Shown here: piece by piece, positions 26,784 through 34,823 of the stretch | Layout: each line of letters begins with the position of its first letter | Position numbering within the stretch: the first letter of the stretch is position 1 | NCBI GenBank assembly: GCA_034522155.1 | Contig: JAXHLP010000002.1 | Coordinates: 248,001 to 312,000, forward strand | DNA: 64,000 nucleotides | Direction of reading: 5' to 3' | From: Salinilacustrithrix sp034522155 | GTDB lineage: Bacteria > Actinomycetota > Acidimicrobiia > Acidimicrobiales > Salinilacustritrichaceae | Notes under the pieces: generated by a model | Database searches by the model: none | The model's input: the letters and a program-made list of their open reading frames with translations, nothing else | What the model was told of the DNA's origin: nothing | Position numbers and translations under genes: made by a program

Positions 26784-27100
26784 CGGACCTCCAGTTGTTC
26801 GCCACTGGCGGCGGCCCAGTCGTCGGGGCCGCCCTCCAGGATGGCGACCCCCTCGCGGCCAGCTGCTTCCAGCACGCTGGCCCCGGTGGCCGCACGCTCA
26901 CCGTGACCGCACATCACCACCACGGGACCGTCGGCGACGTGCACCGTGTGCTCGGGCAGCGCGCCCAGTTCGACATGGCAGGCGTCGGGCACCGGGCGGG
27001 TGTCCACGACGACGGCGCCACGATCTCGGAGAGCGTGCACGTCGGCTTGGGTCACGTCGCCAGGCACGCGGACCGCTCCGAGCGCATGGGGACGTTCCAT
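26780..27100 (-). CDS. Single-domain rhodanese
   Basis: 106-residue rhodanese domain. It starts with VRVPGDVTQADVHALRDRGAVVVDTRP, and the active-site loop reads VVMCGHGERAATGASVLEAAG with a Cys in the catalytic position, followed by ILEGGPDDWAAA. It would transfer sulfane sulfur to an acceptor such as the DsrE protein encoded downstream. ATG 27100 lies 16 nt after the ArsR-rhodanese stop, and its stop overlaps the MFS start by 4 nt. Confidence 0.88.
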   Translation of the reverse strand: MERPHALGAVRVPGDVTQADVHALRDRGAVVVDTRPVPDACHVELGALPEHTVHVADGPVVVMCGHGERAATGASVLEAAGREGVAILEGGPDDWAAASGEQLEVR

Positions 27101-27116
27101 CACGCCGCTCCTTCCT

Positions 27117-27773
27117 CTATCCGACGGCAACGGGCAGACCAGCCCGCCTCCACTCCGGGAACCCGTCCTCGAGCCGTCGTGCTCGACGGCCCTGCGCCGA
27201 GACCGCCCGCACCGCCTCGTCGGCGAACACGCAGTACGGGCCCCGGCAGTAGGCGACCACCTCCGTGTCGCCAGGCAGCTCACGAAGTCGCTGCTCGATC
27301 TGGTCCGGCGGCACCGACACCGCTCCGGCCACGTGCCCGGCCACGAACTCCGCGTGGGGGCGCACGTCCCACACGACCACGCCATCCGCCAGCCGCCGCA
27401 CGAGTTCGTCCCGCGAGACCTCCTCGAGCGTGGTGCGGTCCCCGAGGTAGTCCTCGGCCAGCCGGTCCAGTCCGGCGACGTGTTCGGCTGCCACCAGCCG
27501 CATCCGTTCCCACAGCGACTCCACCTGGGGCCCCGTCAACCGGTACAGGACGCGGTTCCCGTCCCGGCGCGACACCACCAGCCCGGCCCGGGCGAGGACC
27601 TGCAGGTGTTGGCTGGTGTTCGCCGTCGACTGACCGATCTGGCCGGCAAGCTCCTCGACCGAGCGTTCGCCCTGCACGAGCACGTCGACCAGTTCGACCC
27701 GGCGCCCGTTCGACAGCGCCTTGCCGACGGACGCAAATGAGTCGAACAACCGCTGCTTCCCGGCTCCAGGCAT
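27117..27773 (-). CDS. ArsR-family regulator fused to a rhodanese domain
   Basis: 218 residues. The N-terminal ArsR winged helix (about 10-95: VGKALSNGRRVELVDVLVQGERSVEELAGQIGQSTANTSQHLQVLARAGLVVSRRDG) is followed by a rhodanese domain (about 118-215) with VWDVRPHAEFVAGHVAGAV and the active-site loop YCRGPYCVFADEAV. The tandem Cys in the loop suggests sulfane-sulfur sensing through the rhodanese domain. It heads the rhodanese/MFS/DsrE operon, and an inverted repeat lies in its promoter region. Confidence 0.92.
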   Translation of the reverse strand: MPGAGKQRLFDSFASVGKALSNGRRVELVDVLVQGERSVEELAGQIGQSTANTSQHLQVLARAGLVVSRRDGNRVLYRLTGPQVESLWERMRLVAAEHVAGLDRLAEDYLGDRTTLEEVSRDELVRRLADGVVVWDVRPHAEFVAGHVAGAVSVPPDQIEQRLRELPGDTEVVAYCRGPYCVFADEAVRAVSAQGRRARRLEDGFPEWRRAGLPVAVG

Positions 27774-27794
27774 GGCCCCACGGTAGCGTACCTT

Positions 27795-27820
27795 ATCAAG
27801 TAGTCAATGGAATGATTGAT
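27795..27820. promoter_or_regulatory. Inverted repeat upstream of the ArsR-rhodanese gene
   Basis: ATCAA (27795-27799) and TTGAT (27816-27820) form an outer pair, TCAAT (27804-27808) and ATTGA (27815-27819) an inner pair, 22-47 nt upstream of the start. This AT-rich dyad is the likely operator for the ArsR-type regulator. Inferred from position and symmetry only. Confidence 0.5.
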
Positions 27821-27844
27821 TAGAGTGGTGGGGTCCCGCCGAGG

Positions 27845-28900
27845 TCAGTTCCGCGCCTCGACGACGAGGTTGATGTCGGTCTCGAGTGCGGTCCGGACCT
27901 GCCCGAAGCCGGCGTCGTGCAGGATGCCGGTCAGTCGCGTCGGTCCGGCTTGACCGCCGAGGGCGACGCCGCCGTCCTGGGCGAGGGCGTCGGGAACGCA
28001 GACGAGCGTCGACGCGCTGAAGAAGGTGAGGTGGACGCCGTCGTGGCTGTCGGCGAGGTGGTCTCGAGACAGGGGCTCGACGAGGACGAGCGCACCGTCG
28101 GGCGCGAGCCGGTCCCGGGCCCAACGGCCGACGGCGACCGGGTCGCCGATGTGGTGGAAGGCGTCGAAGAAGAAGACGAAGTCCCAGTCATCGCCGAGGT
28201 CGAGGTTCTCGGCGAAGTCGTTCTCGATTCTGACCCGATCGGACACGCCGGCCTTCTGCACCGCGCTCCGGGCCTCGGCTGCGGAGTTCGCGTCGGGTTC
28301 GATGCCGACGAACGTCGAGTTCGGGTAGGCATCGGCGAGCATCCCGGTCGACGTGCCGTAGCCGCACCCCACGTCGAGGACCTTGGCCCCGGCCTCGAGC
28401 CGGGGGACGGCCTGGTCGACCGCGGGCAGCCATTCCTGGACGAGGCTGCGGGCGTAGATGGGCCGGAAGAAGCGGGCCACGCCTCGTTGGAGTCGGGGGT
28501 CGAAGTCGCCCCACGCGATGCCGTCTCCGGTGCGGAAGGCATCGGCGACCCGGTCGCTGACCGCCCAGAACGCGGCGGTGGCCTCGAAGCCCCCGGACAT
28601 CGCCGCGGGCGAGTCGTCGTCGGCCAGCACGGCGGCGTGCTCGACCGGGAGCTCGAACTGCCCGGTGGTCTCGTCGTGGGCGACATAGCCGGCCACGGTC
28701 TGGCTGGCGAGCCATTCGGTCAGGTAGCGGGCGTCCAAGCCGCTGATCCCGGCCAGTTCGTCGGGGGTCACCGGTCCGGCGCCGGCCATCGTCGCCCACA
28801 ACCCGAGCCGGTCTCCCAGATAGGACAGTACGGCGGCGCCGGCGACCGTCTGATCGGCGGCGACCTTCTCTGCGAAGTTCTCGACCAGTGCATGGTCCAT
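27845..28900 (-). CDS. SAM-dependent methyltransferase with N-terminal winged helix
   Basis: 351 residues. The N-terminal helical/winged-helix part (about 1-85, LSYLGDRLGLWATMAGAGPVTPDELAGISGLDARYLTEWLASQ) resembles the dimerisation domain of O-methyltransferases. The C-terminal class I methyltransferase fold shows motif I VLDVGCGYGTSTG, the acidic GIEPDANS and motif IV DFVFFFDAFHHIGD. The ATG at 28900 follows AGAGG. It is similar in layout to mycobacterial Rv2258c-type enzymes. Substrate unknown. Confidence 0.88.
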   Translation of the reverse strand: MDHALVENFAEKVAADQTVAGAAVLSYLGDRLGLWATMAGAGPVTPDELAGISGLDARYLTEWLASQTVAGYVAHDETTGQFELPVEHAAVLADDDSPAAMSGGFEATAAFWAVSDRVADAFRTGDGIAWGDFDPRLQRGVARFFRPIYARSLVQEWLPAVDQAVPRLEAGAKVLDVGCGYGTSTGMLADAYPNSTFVGIEPDANSAAEARSAVQKAGVSDRVRIENDFAENLDLGDDWDFVFFFDAFHHIGDPVAVGRWARDRLAPDGALVLVEPLSRDHLADSHDGVHLTFFSASTLVCVPDALAQDGGVALGGQAGPTRLTGILHDAGFGQVRTALETDINLVVEARN

Positions 28901-29011
28901 CGTTGCGTTCCTCTCATCGTCCGCGTTCGGAGTCGGTCTCAACGTCGCAACGATGAGCGGGTCGGCGCATCGGTGACCTCACCCATTTCCCGGCGGATCA
29001 GCCCGGCGGAA

Positions 29012-30652
29012 TCAGGTCCGGCGGACAGCCTCGGCCGCGGCTTCGGCCCGGCTCTGCACACCGAGCTTGCGCAGGATGCTGGCCACGTGGTGCTCCACCG
29101 TCTTCCGACTGATGTACAGGCGATCCGCGATGTCGGGATTCGACAGCCCGTCGGCGACCAGCGCCAGGACCTCGTCCTCGCGCCCGGTCAGATCACCGCC
29201 CGTCCGGGACCCCGACCGGCGCGCGTCCACGCCCAGATCGCGGAGGAGCCCGACCGTGACGTCGGCCTCGCGGCCGGCGCCGAGCTCCTCGAACGTCCCC
29301 AGGGCGAGCCTCGCTTCGGCGACGGCGACGTTTGTGCTGGACTCGGCGAGCAGTTCGGCCAGGTGCCGTCGGGTGCTGGCCGCCTCGAAGGGCATCTCCA
29401 GCTCCACGAACGTGGCCAGCGCGGCGTCGAGTCGGCGCCGCGCCTCCTTCGCTCGTCCCACCGCGCGGGCGACCAAGCCAGCGAGACGGTCGCCGCGTGC
29501 ATGGATGAGGTTGCTGTCGGTCGAGGCGGCGAGGTCGAGCAGCGCCTCGGACCCCGACTGCGCCTCGGCGGTGTCGTCGGCGGCGAGCGCAGCCCGGCCG
29601 GCCAGCTCGAGGAGCTCGGCTCGCTCGACTTCGTCGTCCGGTCCATGCTCGAGCCGACGCCGAGCGGTCGCAGCTGCGAGGTCGGGCTGCTTTCGCTCGA
29701 GGTGGAGCATGGTGAAGACGGTCGCGGTCTCGGCGTGGTCCTCGAGGCCGGCGACGAGTCGGTCACACTCACTGAGCCGTCCCTGGGCCAGCCGCAACTC
29801 GGCGAGGCTGGCCAGCGCCTTTCGGTGCAGCACGGGGACCGACTCGTCGGTGAGCGCGATCGCTGCTCGGAGCTCGGTCGCGGCGGTGTCCCACTCGCCG
29901 GTCGCGACCAGCACGCCACCGAAGTAGGTCCGACACTCGGCGAGGAGGAACGGACAGCCGTACTTGTCGGTGAACTCCGTCGTGGCCCGGATCCACTGCA
30001 CCGCCTGCTCGAAGGCGGCGCAGTGGGCGCACGAGGTGATCATGTTGCAACTGGTGAACACCACCGTGTCGAGGTCGCCGCCCGTGGTTGCCAACGAGGC
30101 CACCATCGCCTCGCCTTGGAGCGCGAGTCCTTCCTCGACTCGGCCGCGGGCGACCAGGACCGAACCGGCCTGACTGAGCGCCATCAGTTCGAGGTCCCGG
30201 TCACGAAGGCTGCGGGCGATGGCGAGCGCTTCGCCCGCGAGCCTGTCGGCGCTCGCGAGGTCGTCGTCGACGTACGAGGCGATGAGCTGGAGGTGACCAC
30301 GAAGGAGCTCCTCCGCGGCGTCCTCGACGAGGCGGCGAGCTCGGCTCAACCACCCGCGGGCCATGGCGTGGTTTCCGAGGGCCGATGCGCAATCGAAGGC
30401 GAGCCGGAGCGCGGCCATTGCTGCGGCCTCGATCTCCCCCCGGTCGCAGAACGCGGTATGGGCCTCCTCCCGGTTGGCGACGGCGGCGCGCATGTCACCG
30501 AGCCACCAACTCGCTTCTGCCATCCCGTGGTACGCCTCGGCCGACGGGTCGTTCTCCAACACGTCGGCGAAGAGCTCGTGGGCCGCCGACCAGTCGCCGC
30601 TCGCGAGCGCGTCGAAGCCCCGGTCGAGCGAGGCCGGTGGACGAGGCGTCAC
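29012..30652 (-). CDS. TPR-containing LuxR-family regulator
   Basis: 546 residues. A long array of TPR-like helical repeats (about 10-460; first repeat FDALASGDWSAAHELFADVLENDPSAEAYHGMAEASWWLG) is followed by a C-terminal LuxR/GerE helix-turn-helix (LTGREDEVLALVADGLSNPDIADRLYISRKTVEHHVASILRKLG). There is no ATPase domain, so it is a STAND-less version in which TPRs sense a ligand or partner. GTG 30652 follows GGGGAG; in-frame sequence further upstream is repeat DNA. Target genes unknown. Confidence 0.88.
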   Translation of the reverse strand: MTPRPPASLDRGFDALASGDWSAAHELFADVLENDPSAEAYHGMAEASWWLGDMRAAVANREEAHTAFCDRGEIEAAAMAALRLAFDCASALGNHAMARGWLSRARRLVEDAAEELLRGHLQLIASYVDDDLASADRLAGEALAIARSLRDRDLELMALSQAGSVLVARGRVEEGLALQGEAMVASLATTGGDLDTVVFTSCNMITSCAHCAAFEQAVQWIRATTEFTDKYGCPFLLAECRTYFGGVLVATGEWDTAATELRAAIALTDESVPVLHRKALASLAELRLAQGRLSECDRLVAGLEDHAETATVFTMLHLERKQPDLAAATARRRLEHGPDDEVERAELLELAGRAALAADDTAEAQSGSEALLDLAASTDSNLIHARGDRLAGLVARAVGRAKEARRRLDAALATFVELEMPFEAASTRRHLAELLAESSTNVAVAEARLALGTFEELGAGREADVTVGLLRDLGVDARRSGSRTGGDLTGREDEVLALVADGLSNPDIADRLYISRKTVEHHVASILRKLGVQSRAEAAAEAVRRT

Positions 30653-30730
30653 GACTCCCCAGCGTAGACATCGCCAGGATCCCGGGCTCTCGGACCACGG
30701 CGTGACGTGGTCAGGTCGAATGCCCGGCGG

Positions 30731-30860
30731 CGTGGTTGGCGCGCCCGGCTCGCAGCGGGCGTGTGAGCCTTCATTCACGTGCGCTGGCATGCCTGGTCTG
30801 CACCGGGGGTGTGAGCCTTCGGTGGCGCGCGTTGGCGCGTCCTGAACCGGCGTGGAGCCG
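30731..30860. repeat. 48-bp hairpin-forming tandem repeat, helicase 3' side
   Basis: Two full units starting at GTGTGAGCC (30761 and 30809, period exactly 48) with degenerate half-units on either side. Each unit has a conserved GTGTGRGCCTTC start and a variable stem-loop, for example CCTGGT-CTGC-ACCGGG and GCCCG-gctcgcag-CGGGC. The stem sequence changes between units while pairing is kept. The same repeat occurs beyond the helicase 5' end at 32464-32580. Confidence 0.75.
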
Positions 30861-30871
30861 GGGGCCGTTCC

Positions 30872-32260
30872 TCAGGCGACGGCGCGGACCTTCTGGGCCT
30901 CTTCGCCCTTGGGTCCGGAGCCGAGCTCGAAGCGGACCTGCTGACCCTCGCTGATACGGCCCTTGACCTGGGACTTGTGGACGAACAGGTCGCGGTCGTC
31001 GTGGAGGATGAAGCCGAAGCCCCGCTTGGGGTTGAAGAACTTCACCGACCCGACCAGCCCGTCGCCCGCGGCGGCGGGCGTCCGATCCGCAGCCGCCGGC
31101 TGGGTCGGCTGGGCCCGCTCGGCGGTCGTGGCCGGCTCGGACTTCTCGGGCGGACGGGTCGCACCGTTCGACGGCCGCACGCCGAGCTTGGCGAACATCT
31201 TCGCGGAGTCCTTGCGCTGGGCCGCGTCGAGGATGAGGCTCACGACCACGCCGGTCTTGCCGGCCCGGCCGGTGCGCCCGGAGCGGTGCACGTAGGTGCC
31301 GTCGTCGCCGGGCGGGTCGTAGTGGACGACGCAGGCCACGTCGTCGACGTGGATGCCACGGGCGGCGACGTCGGTGGCGACCAGCGCCTCGGCCTTGCCG
31401 GTGGCGAACTCGTCGAGGGCGCGGGTGCGCTGGCCCTGGCTGCGGTCGCCGTGGATCGGCACGGCCTTCACACCGAACTTCTTGAGCTGACGGGCGACCC
31501 GGTCGGCGCCGCGCTTGGTCCGACAGAACACGATGGTCGAGCCGTGGTCCTTCACGATGTCGGCCGTGGTCGACAGGCGGGTCTCGCGATCGACCGGTCG
31601 GACCACGTGCTCGAGGTCGGGATCGGCGGACGCGTCGTCGACCTCGCAGGTCACGGCGTTGTGTTGGTACTTGCGCTGGATCTCGCCGACGGCCCCGTCG
31701 AGGGTCGCCGAGAACAGCATGGTCTGGCGGTCGTTCTTGCAGGCGTCGAGGATGCGACGGACGGCGGGGATGAAGCCCATGTCGGCCATGCGGTCGGCCT
31801 CGTCGAGCACGACCCGCTCGACGTCGTCGAGCACCAGCGCACCCTCACCGAGGAGATCCTCGAGCCGGCCGGGGCAGGCGACGACCACGTCGACGCCCCG
31901 CTTCAGGGCGGCACGCTGGCCGCCGTAGCCGACACCGCCATAGATGGTCACGACCGACACGCCGAGCGGCGCGCCGAGGATCGTCACCTCGTCGGCGATC
32001 TGGTCGGCGAGCTCGCGGGTCGGGGCCAGGACCAGGGCCCGGGGCCGGCGCTTGGCGGCCGGGGGCAGGTCGACGACGAGGGGGATGCCGAAGGCCAGGG
32101 TCTTGCCCGACCCGGTGGGCGCGCGCCCGCAGACGTCGCGACCGTCGAGGCCGGGGGCGATGGCGTCGACCTGGATGGGGAAGGGCTCGGTGATGCCGCG
32201 GTTGGCGAGCACGTCGGCGACGGGCGCGGGCACGCCGAGGGCGGCGAAGGTGGTGGACAT
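30872..32260 (-). CDS. DEAD-box RNA helicase fused to a cold-shock domain
   Basis: 462 residues. The helicase core (about 1-370) has the Q-motif (PFPIQVDAIAP), motif I APTGSGKT, Ia PTRELADQ, motif II VLDEADRM, motif III SATL, motif V DVAARGI and motif VI HRSGRTGRAG. A Pro/Ala-rich linker leads to a C-terminal cold-shock domain (about 397-462) with RNP-like KFFNPKRGFGFI and DLFVHKSQV. The fusion joins RNA unwinding and RNA chaperoning in one polypeptide. ATG 32260 lies in a leader able to form a hairpin over the start codon. Separate cspA- and rhlE-like genes are the more usual arrangement. Confidence 0.93.
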   Translation of the reverse strand: MSTTFAALGVPAPVADVLANRGITEPFPIQVDAIAPGLDGRDVCGRAPTGSGKTLAFGIPLVVDLPPAAKRRPRALVLAPTRELADQIADEVTILGAPLGVSVVTIYGGVGYGGQRAALKRGVDVVVACPGRLEDLLGEGALVLDDVERVVLDEADRMADMGFIPAVRRILDACKNDRQTMLFSATLDGAVGEIQRKYQHNAVTCEVDDASADPDLEHVVRPVDRETRLSTTADIVKDHGSTIVFCRTKRGADRVARQLKKFGVKAVPIHGDRSQGQRTRALDEFATGKAEALVATDVAARGIHVDDVACVVHYDPPGDDGTYVHRSGRTGRAGKTGVVVSLILDAAQRKDSAKMFAKLGVRPSNGATRPPEKSEPATTAERAQPTQPAAADRTPAAAGDGLVGSVKFFNPKRGFGFILHDDRDLFVHKSQVKGRISEGQQVRFELGSGPKGEEAQKVRAVA

Positions 32261-32335
32261 GTCTCTCGTTGACTCGCTTCTCGTGACTCGGTTCGAACGC
32301 ACTCGCTCGAACGATCACAAGGAAGTCGAGAGACA
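32260..32335 (-). promoter_or_regulatory. Structured leader of the DEAD-CSD helicase
   Basis: TGTCTCTCG (32260-32268) and CGAGAGACA (32327-32335) form a perfect 9-bp inverted repeat. In the mRNA the 3' arm contains the GAGAG ribosome-binding region and the first base of the start codon. An inner GTTCGA/TCGAAC stem stacks inside. This would occlude initiation when folded, as in temperature-responsive cold-shock leaders (inference). Confidence 0.55.
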
Positions 32336-32463
32336 CCCGGGAGGTCGATCACGGTGACCGCCGGGACAGGTGCGAGCCGACTCCGATGCATTCGGTCGGC
32401 CGGGCGGAACGATACAGCGAGTTGCGCAGAAGTCCACCATCGGACGGTCGGCCCGAGGCCGTG

Positions 32464-32580
32464 TGCCCGGCGGGATCGGGTGTGTGGGCCTTCGGTGGCG
32501 TGTGCTGGTGGGCCCGGTGTGGGCCGGGCGTGTGGGCCTTCGGTGGCGTGTGCTGGTACGCCTGGACCCGGCGCCGACCG
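32464..32580. repeat. 48-bp hairpin-forming tandem repeat, helicase 5' side
   Basis: Two full units start with GTGTGGGCC at 32482 and 32530 (period 48), preceded by a partial unit. The first 27 bases are identical between the two; the variable part forms GGCCC-ggtgt-GGGCC in one and CGCC-tggaccc-GGCG in the other. This stretch and the helicase leader fill the 332 nt between the helicase and LMF-like genes; I see no gene in it. Confidence 0.75.
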
Positions 32581-32592
32581 GCGCGGCGTCGG

Positions 32593-34026
32593 TCAGCCGG
32601 GCTGGGACAGGGTCACCGGGCGGGTGAACGAGCCGAGCAGCTCACGGTGCCAGAACCGGCCGGTCTGCTTCCGTTCGGCGCGGGTGGTGAACCGGTAGTG
32701 GTAGCGCAGGGCGCGGACGGCCGTCGGCGGGGCATCGGGGAACGGGTTGTGGCCGATGAGCGAGAGGATGTCCGCGTCGTTCTCGAGGAGGCCGCGCAGG
32801 AAGGGTCGCAACCACGGGGTGGCATAGGTCTCCGAGAGCGGCACGAACCACAGGATCCAGTCGAGTCGCAGGTGATACGGCGCGACCTGGCGCGGCCGTT
32901 GGGCGGGGTCGGTGGGCTTGCCCTTGAACCCGTACTCGTGCCATTGGCTGTCGGGCCCGGGGTCCGGGTCGGCGGTGCCTTCGATCACGATCTCGTGGCG
33001 CTGGCGCGTGACCGAGCCGAACGCGCCATAGGTGTTCACGAGACGCCACGGGTTGAACGACGCGTTCATCCGCTGGTGCTTCGAGGCGAGGTTGACGATG
33101 ATGGGCCACGACATCGCCGCGACCGCGACGGCGAGGGTGATGGTCAGTCCGTCGAACCACGCTGGCGAGGGCTCGAGCGTCGTCGGCGCGGCGATGCCGG
33201 TGAGCGTCTCGATCAGTTCGCCGTCGAGGGCCGAGAAGGCGAGCACGATCGTCAGCAGGTTCAACCACGCGAAGTTCCCGCTCAGCATGAGGTAGCCCTG
33301 GGTCACGATCATCAACACGGCGGCCCAGGAACGGATCGGCTGGGGTGCGAGGAGGAGCAGCGGGGCAGCGGTCTGGGCCAGGTGGTTGGCCCCGACCTCG
33401 ATCTTGTGCAGGGACCGGGGCAGGTGGTGGAACCACCGGCTCAGCCGGTTGGGCATGGGCTGGGTCTCGTGGTGGTACTCGAGGCAGGTGAGGTCTCGCC
33501 AGCAGGGATCGCCCCGCAGCTTGATCAGGCCGGCGCCGAGCTCGACCCGGGCCAGCAGCCACCACAACAGGACGAGCACCACGTCCGGGACCTCGGCGTC
33601 GGCCGGGCCCAGGAAGACGGCGAGGAACCCGGCTTCGCACAGCAGTGACTCCCAGCCGAACGCGTACCAGCGCTGCCCGACGTTGACGATCGACAGGTAC
33701 AGGGCCCACAGCACGAACCATGCGGCCATGGTCGCCGGGATCGGGCCGTGGTCGAACACGCCGATCAGCGCGGCTGCCGACAGCGCGATGCCCACCCAGC
33801 AGCAGCCGAGGAAGAACCGGTCCGTACTCCGGAGGACGAAGATGCTCGGCGTCTGCCGGAAGGTGGTGGCCGCGACGTAGCGGCGGATCGGCGTGAGACC
33901 ACGCGAGCCGAGCAGCCCCCGGAACTGGTTGCGGGCCACGACGAAGCCGATCAGGTACACGAGCGCCAGGCCGCGTTGGAACAGGAGCCGGGCCAGGGCA
34001 TCGGTCGTGTCGGGCAGCCACGCCAT
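32593..34026 (-). CDS. Lipase-maturation-factor-like membrane protein
   Basis: 477-residue polytopic membrane protein of the LMF1 type. Family-like segments are YLIGFVVARNQFRGLLGSRGL (N-terminus), WYAFGWESLLCEAGFLAVFL, GAGLIKLRGDPCWRDLTCLEYHHETQPMPNRLS (the most conserved stretch), FAWLNLLTIVL and the C-terminal luminal-type part YGFKGKPTDPAQRP...VAPYHLRLDWILWF. In vertebrates LMF1 assists folding of dimeric lipases in the ER; the role of bacterial relatives is not established. The gene is divergent from a TetR regulator 71 nt away, with an inverted repeat between. Membrane helices fill about residues 12-320. Confidence 0.85.
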   Translation of the reverse strand: MAWLPDTTDALARLLFQRGLALVYLIGFVVARNQFRGLLGSRGLTPIRRYVAATTFRQTPSIFVLRSTDRFFLGCCWVGIALSAAALIGVFDHGPIPATMAAWFVLWALYLSIVNVGQRWYAFGWESLLCEAGFLAVFLGPADAEVPDVVLVLLWWLLARVELGAGLIKLRGDPCWRDLTCLEYHHETQPMPNRLSRWFHHLPRSLHKIEVGANHLAQTAAPLLLLAPQPIRSWAAVLMIVTQGYLMLSGNFAWLNLLTIVLAFSALDGELIETLTGIAAPTTLEPSPAWFDGLTITLAVAVAAMSWPIIVNLASKHQRMNASFNPWRLVNTYGAFGSVTRQRHEIVIEGTADPDPGPDSQWHEYGFKGKPTDPAQRPRQVAPYHLRLDWILWFVPLSETYATPWLRPFLRGLLENDADILSLIGHNPFPDAPPTAVRALRYHYRFTTRAERKQTGRFWHRELLGSFTRPVTLSQPG

Positions 34027-34044
34027 GGGAACAGGGTGGCACCA

Positions 34045-34073
34045 GATCTCGGGACCGCGACGGTCGTGAGATC
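34045..34073. promoter_or_regulatory. Inverted repeat between LMF-like and TetR genes
   Basis: GATCTC (34045-34050) with GAGATC (34068-34073), and inner ACC with GGT, centred in the 71-nt divergent gap. Candidate operator for the adjacent TetR regulator; function inferred from position. Confidence 0.45.
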
Positions 34074-34097
34074 CCGTGTGCCCTACCCTCGGGCTCG

Positions 34098-34769
34098 ATG
34101 GAGGAGGGCCACGAACCGGGGAGTGCGGAGTGGTGGGCCGCGCACGCCGAGCGACTGGAGCGGCGTCGGCCGCGCGCCGGCGGGCTCACGGTCGAACGGG
34201 TGGTCGACGAAGCGCTCGAGCTCGTCGACGAGGCCGGTCTCGGCGCGCTGACGGTCCGTCGCCTCGCCGCCCGACTCGAGACCAGCAGCGCCACGCTCTA
34301 CCGACACGTGGCAAGCGTCGACGAGCTCAGCGTGCTGGTGGTCGACCGCGTGCTCGGCGAGGTCGAGATCCCCGATGTCGGCGACCCGGCCCGCGATCGT
34401 GTCGTCGCGCTCGCGGGGGAGCTGCGCCGGGTGCTTCGGCGTCATCCCAACGTCGTGCCCGCCCTCCCGGCCGCGCCCCTGCTCGGGCCCAACGCGATGG
34501 CTGGTGCCAGCGCCGGGCTCGAGGCCCTGCTCGACACCGGCCTGGCCGCCGTGGTCGCGGTCCCCGGCTACCTGGCGATGATCGACTTCGTCCTCGGGTC
34601 GGTCTTCTTCGACACCGGCGGCTCGGCCGAGCGCCACGCCGAGCGGGTCGGTGAGGACGCCTTCCAGGACACCCCGGAGCTCGACCGCGTCCACCGCAAC
34701 GATGTCTTCGATCTGGCCATCGACGCGTTCCTCGACGGTCTCGAGGCTCAGGCCGGCGCTGGACGTTGA
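34098..34769 (+). CDS. TetR/AcrR-family regulator
   Basis: 223 residues. The N-terminal DNA-binding domain (about 27-80: LTVERVVDEALELVDEAGLGALTVRRLAARLETSSATLYRHVASVDELSVLVVD) is preceded by an acidic stretch (EWWAAHAERLERRRPRAGG), and a TetR_C-type ligand domain follows. It is located 54 nt before a P450 gene on the same strand, with a 15-bp inverted repeat between, and divergent from the LMF-like gene. It may control both. Confidence 0.9.
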   Translation: MEEGHEPGSAEWWAAHAERLERRRPRAGGLTVERVVDEALELVDEAGLGALTVRRLAARLETSSATLYRHVASVDELSVLVVDRVLGEVEIPDVGDPARDRVVALAGELRRVLRRHPNVVPALPAAPLLGPNAMAGASAGLEALLDTGLAAVVAVPGYLAMIDFVLGSVFFDTGGSAERHAERVGEDAFQDTPELDRVHRNDVFDLAIDAFLDGLEAQAGAGR

Positions 34770-34774
34770 GACAT

Positions 34775-34789
34775 GCGAGCAATGCTCGC
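34775..34789. promoter_or_regulatory. Inverted repeat between TetR and P450 genes
   Basis: GCGAGC-AAT-GCTCGC is a perfect 6-3-6 dyad just after the tetR stop and 34 nt before the P450 GTG. Likely operator of the P450 promoter. It covers an alternative upstream ATG (34773), supporting the downstream start. Confidence 0.6.
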
Positions 34790-34823
34790 TAGTTTGGGAC
34801 CCGTCCGACACCAAGGGGGCCCC

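Noticed and set aside
30731..32580. Tandem repeats considered as a CRISPR array or as coding for repeat peptides.
   Set aside because: Units are contiguous with no unique spacers of constant size, there are no cas genes, and the changes preserve stem pairing rather than codons.
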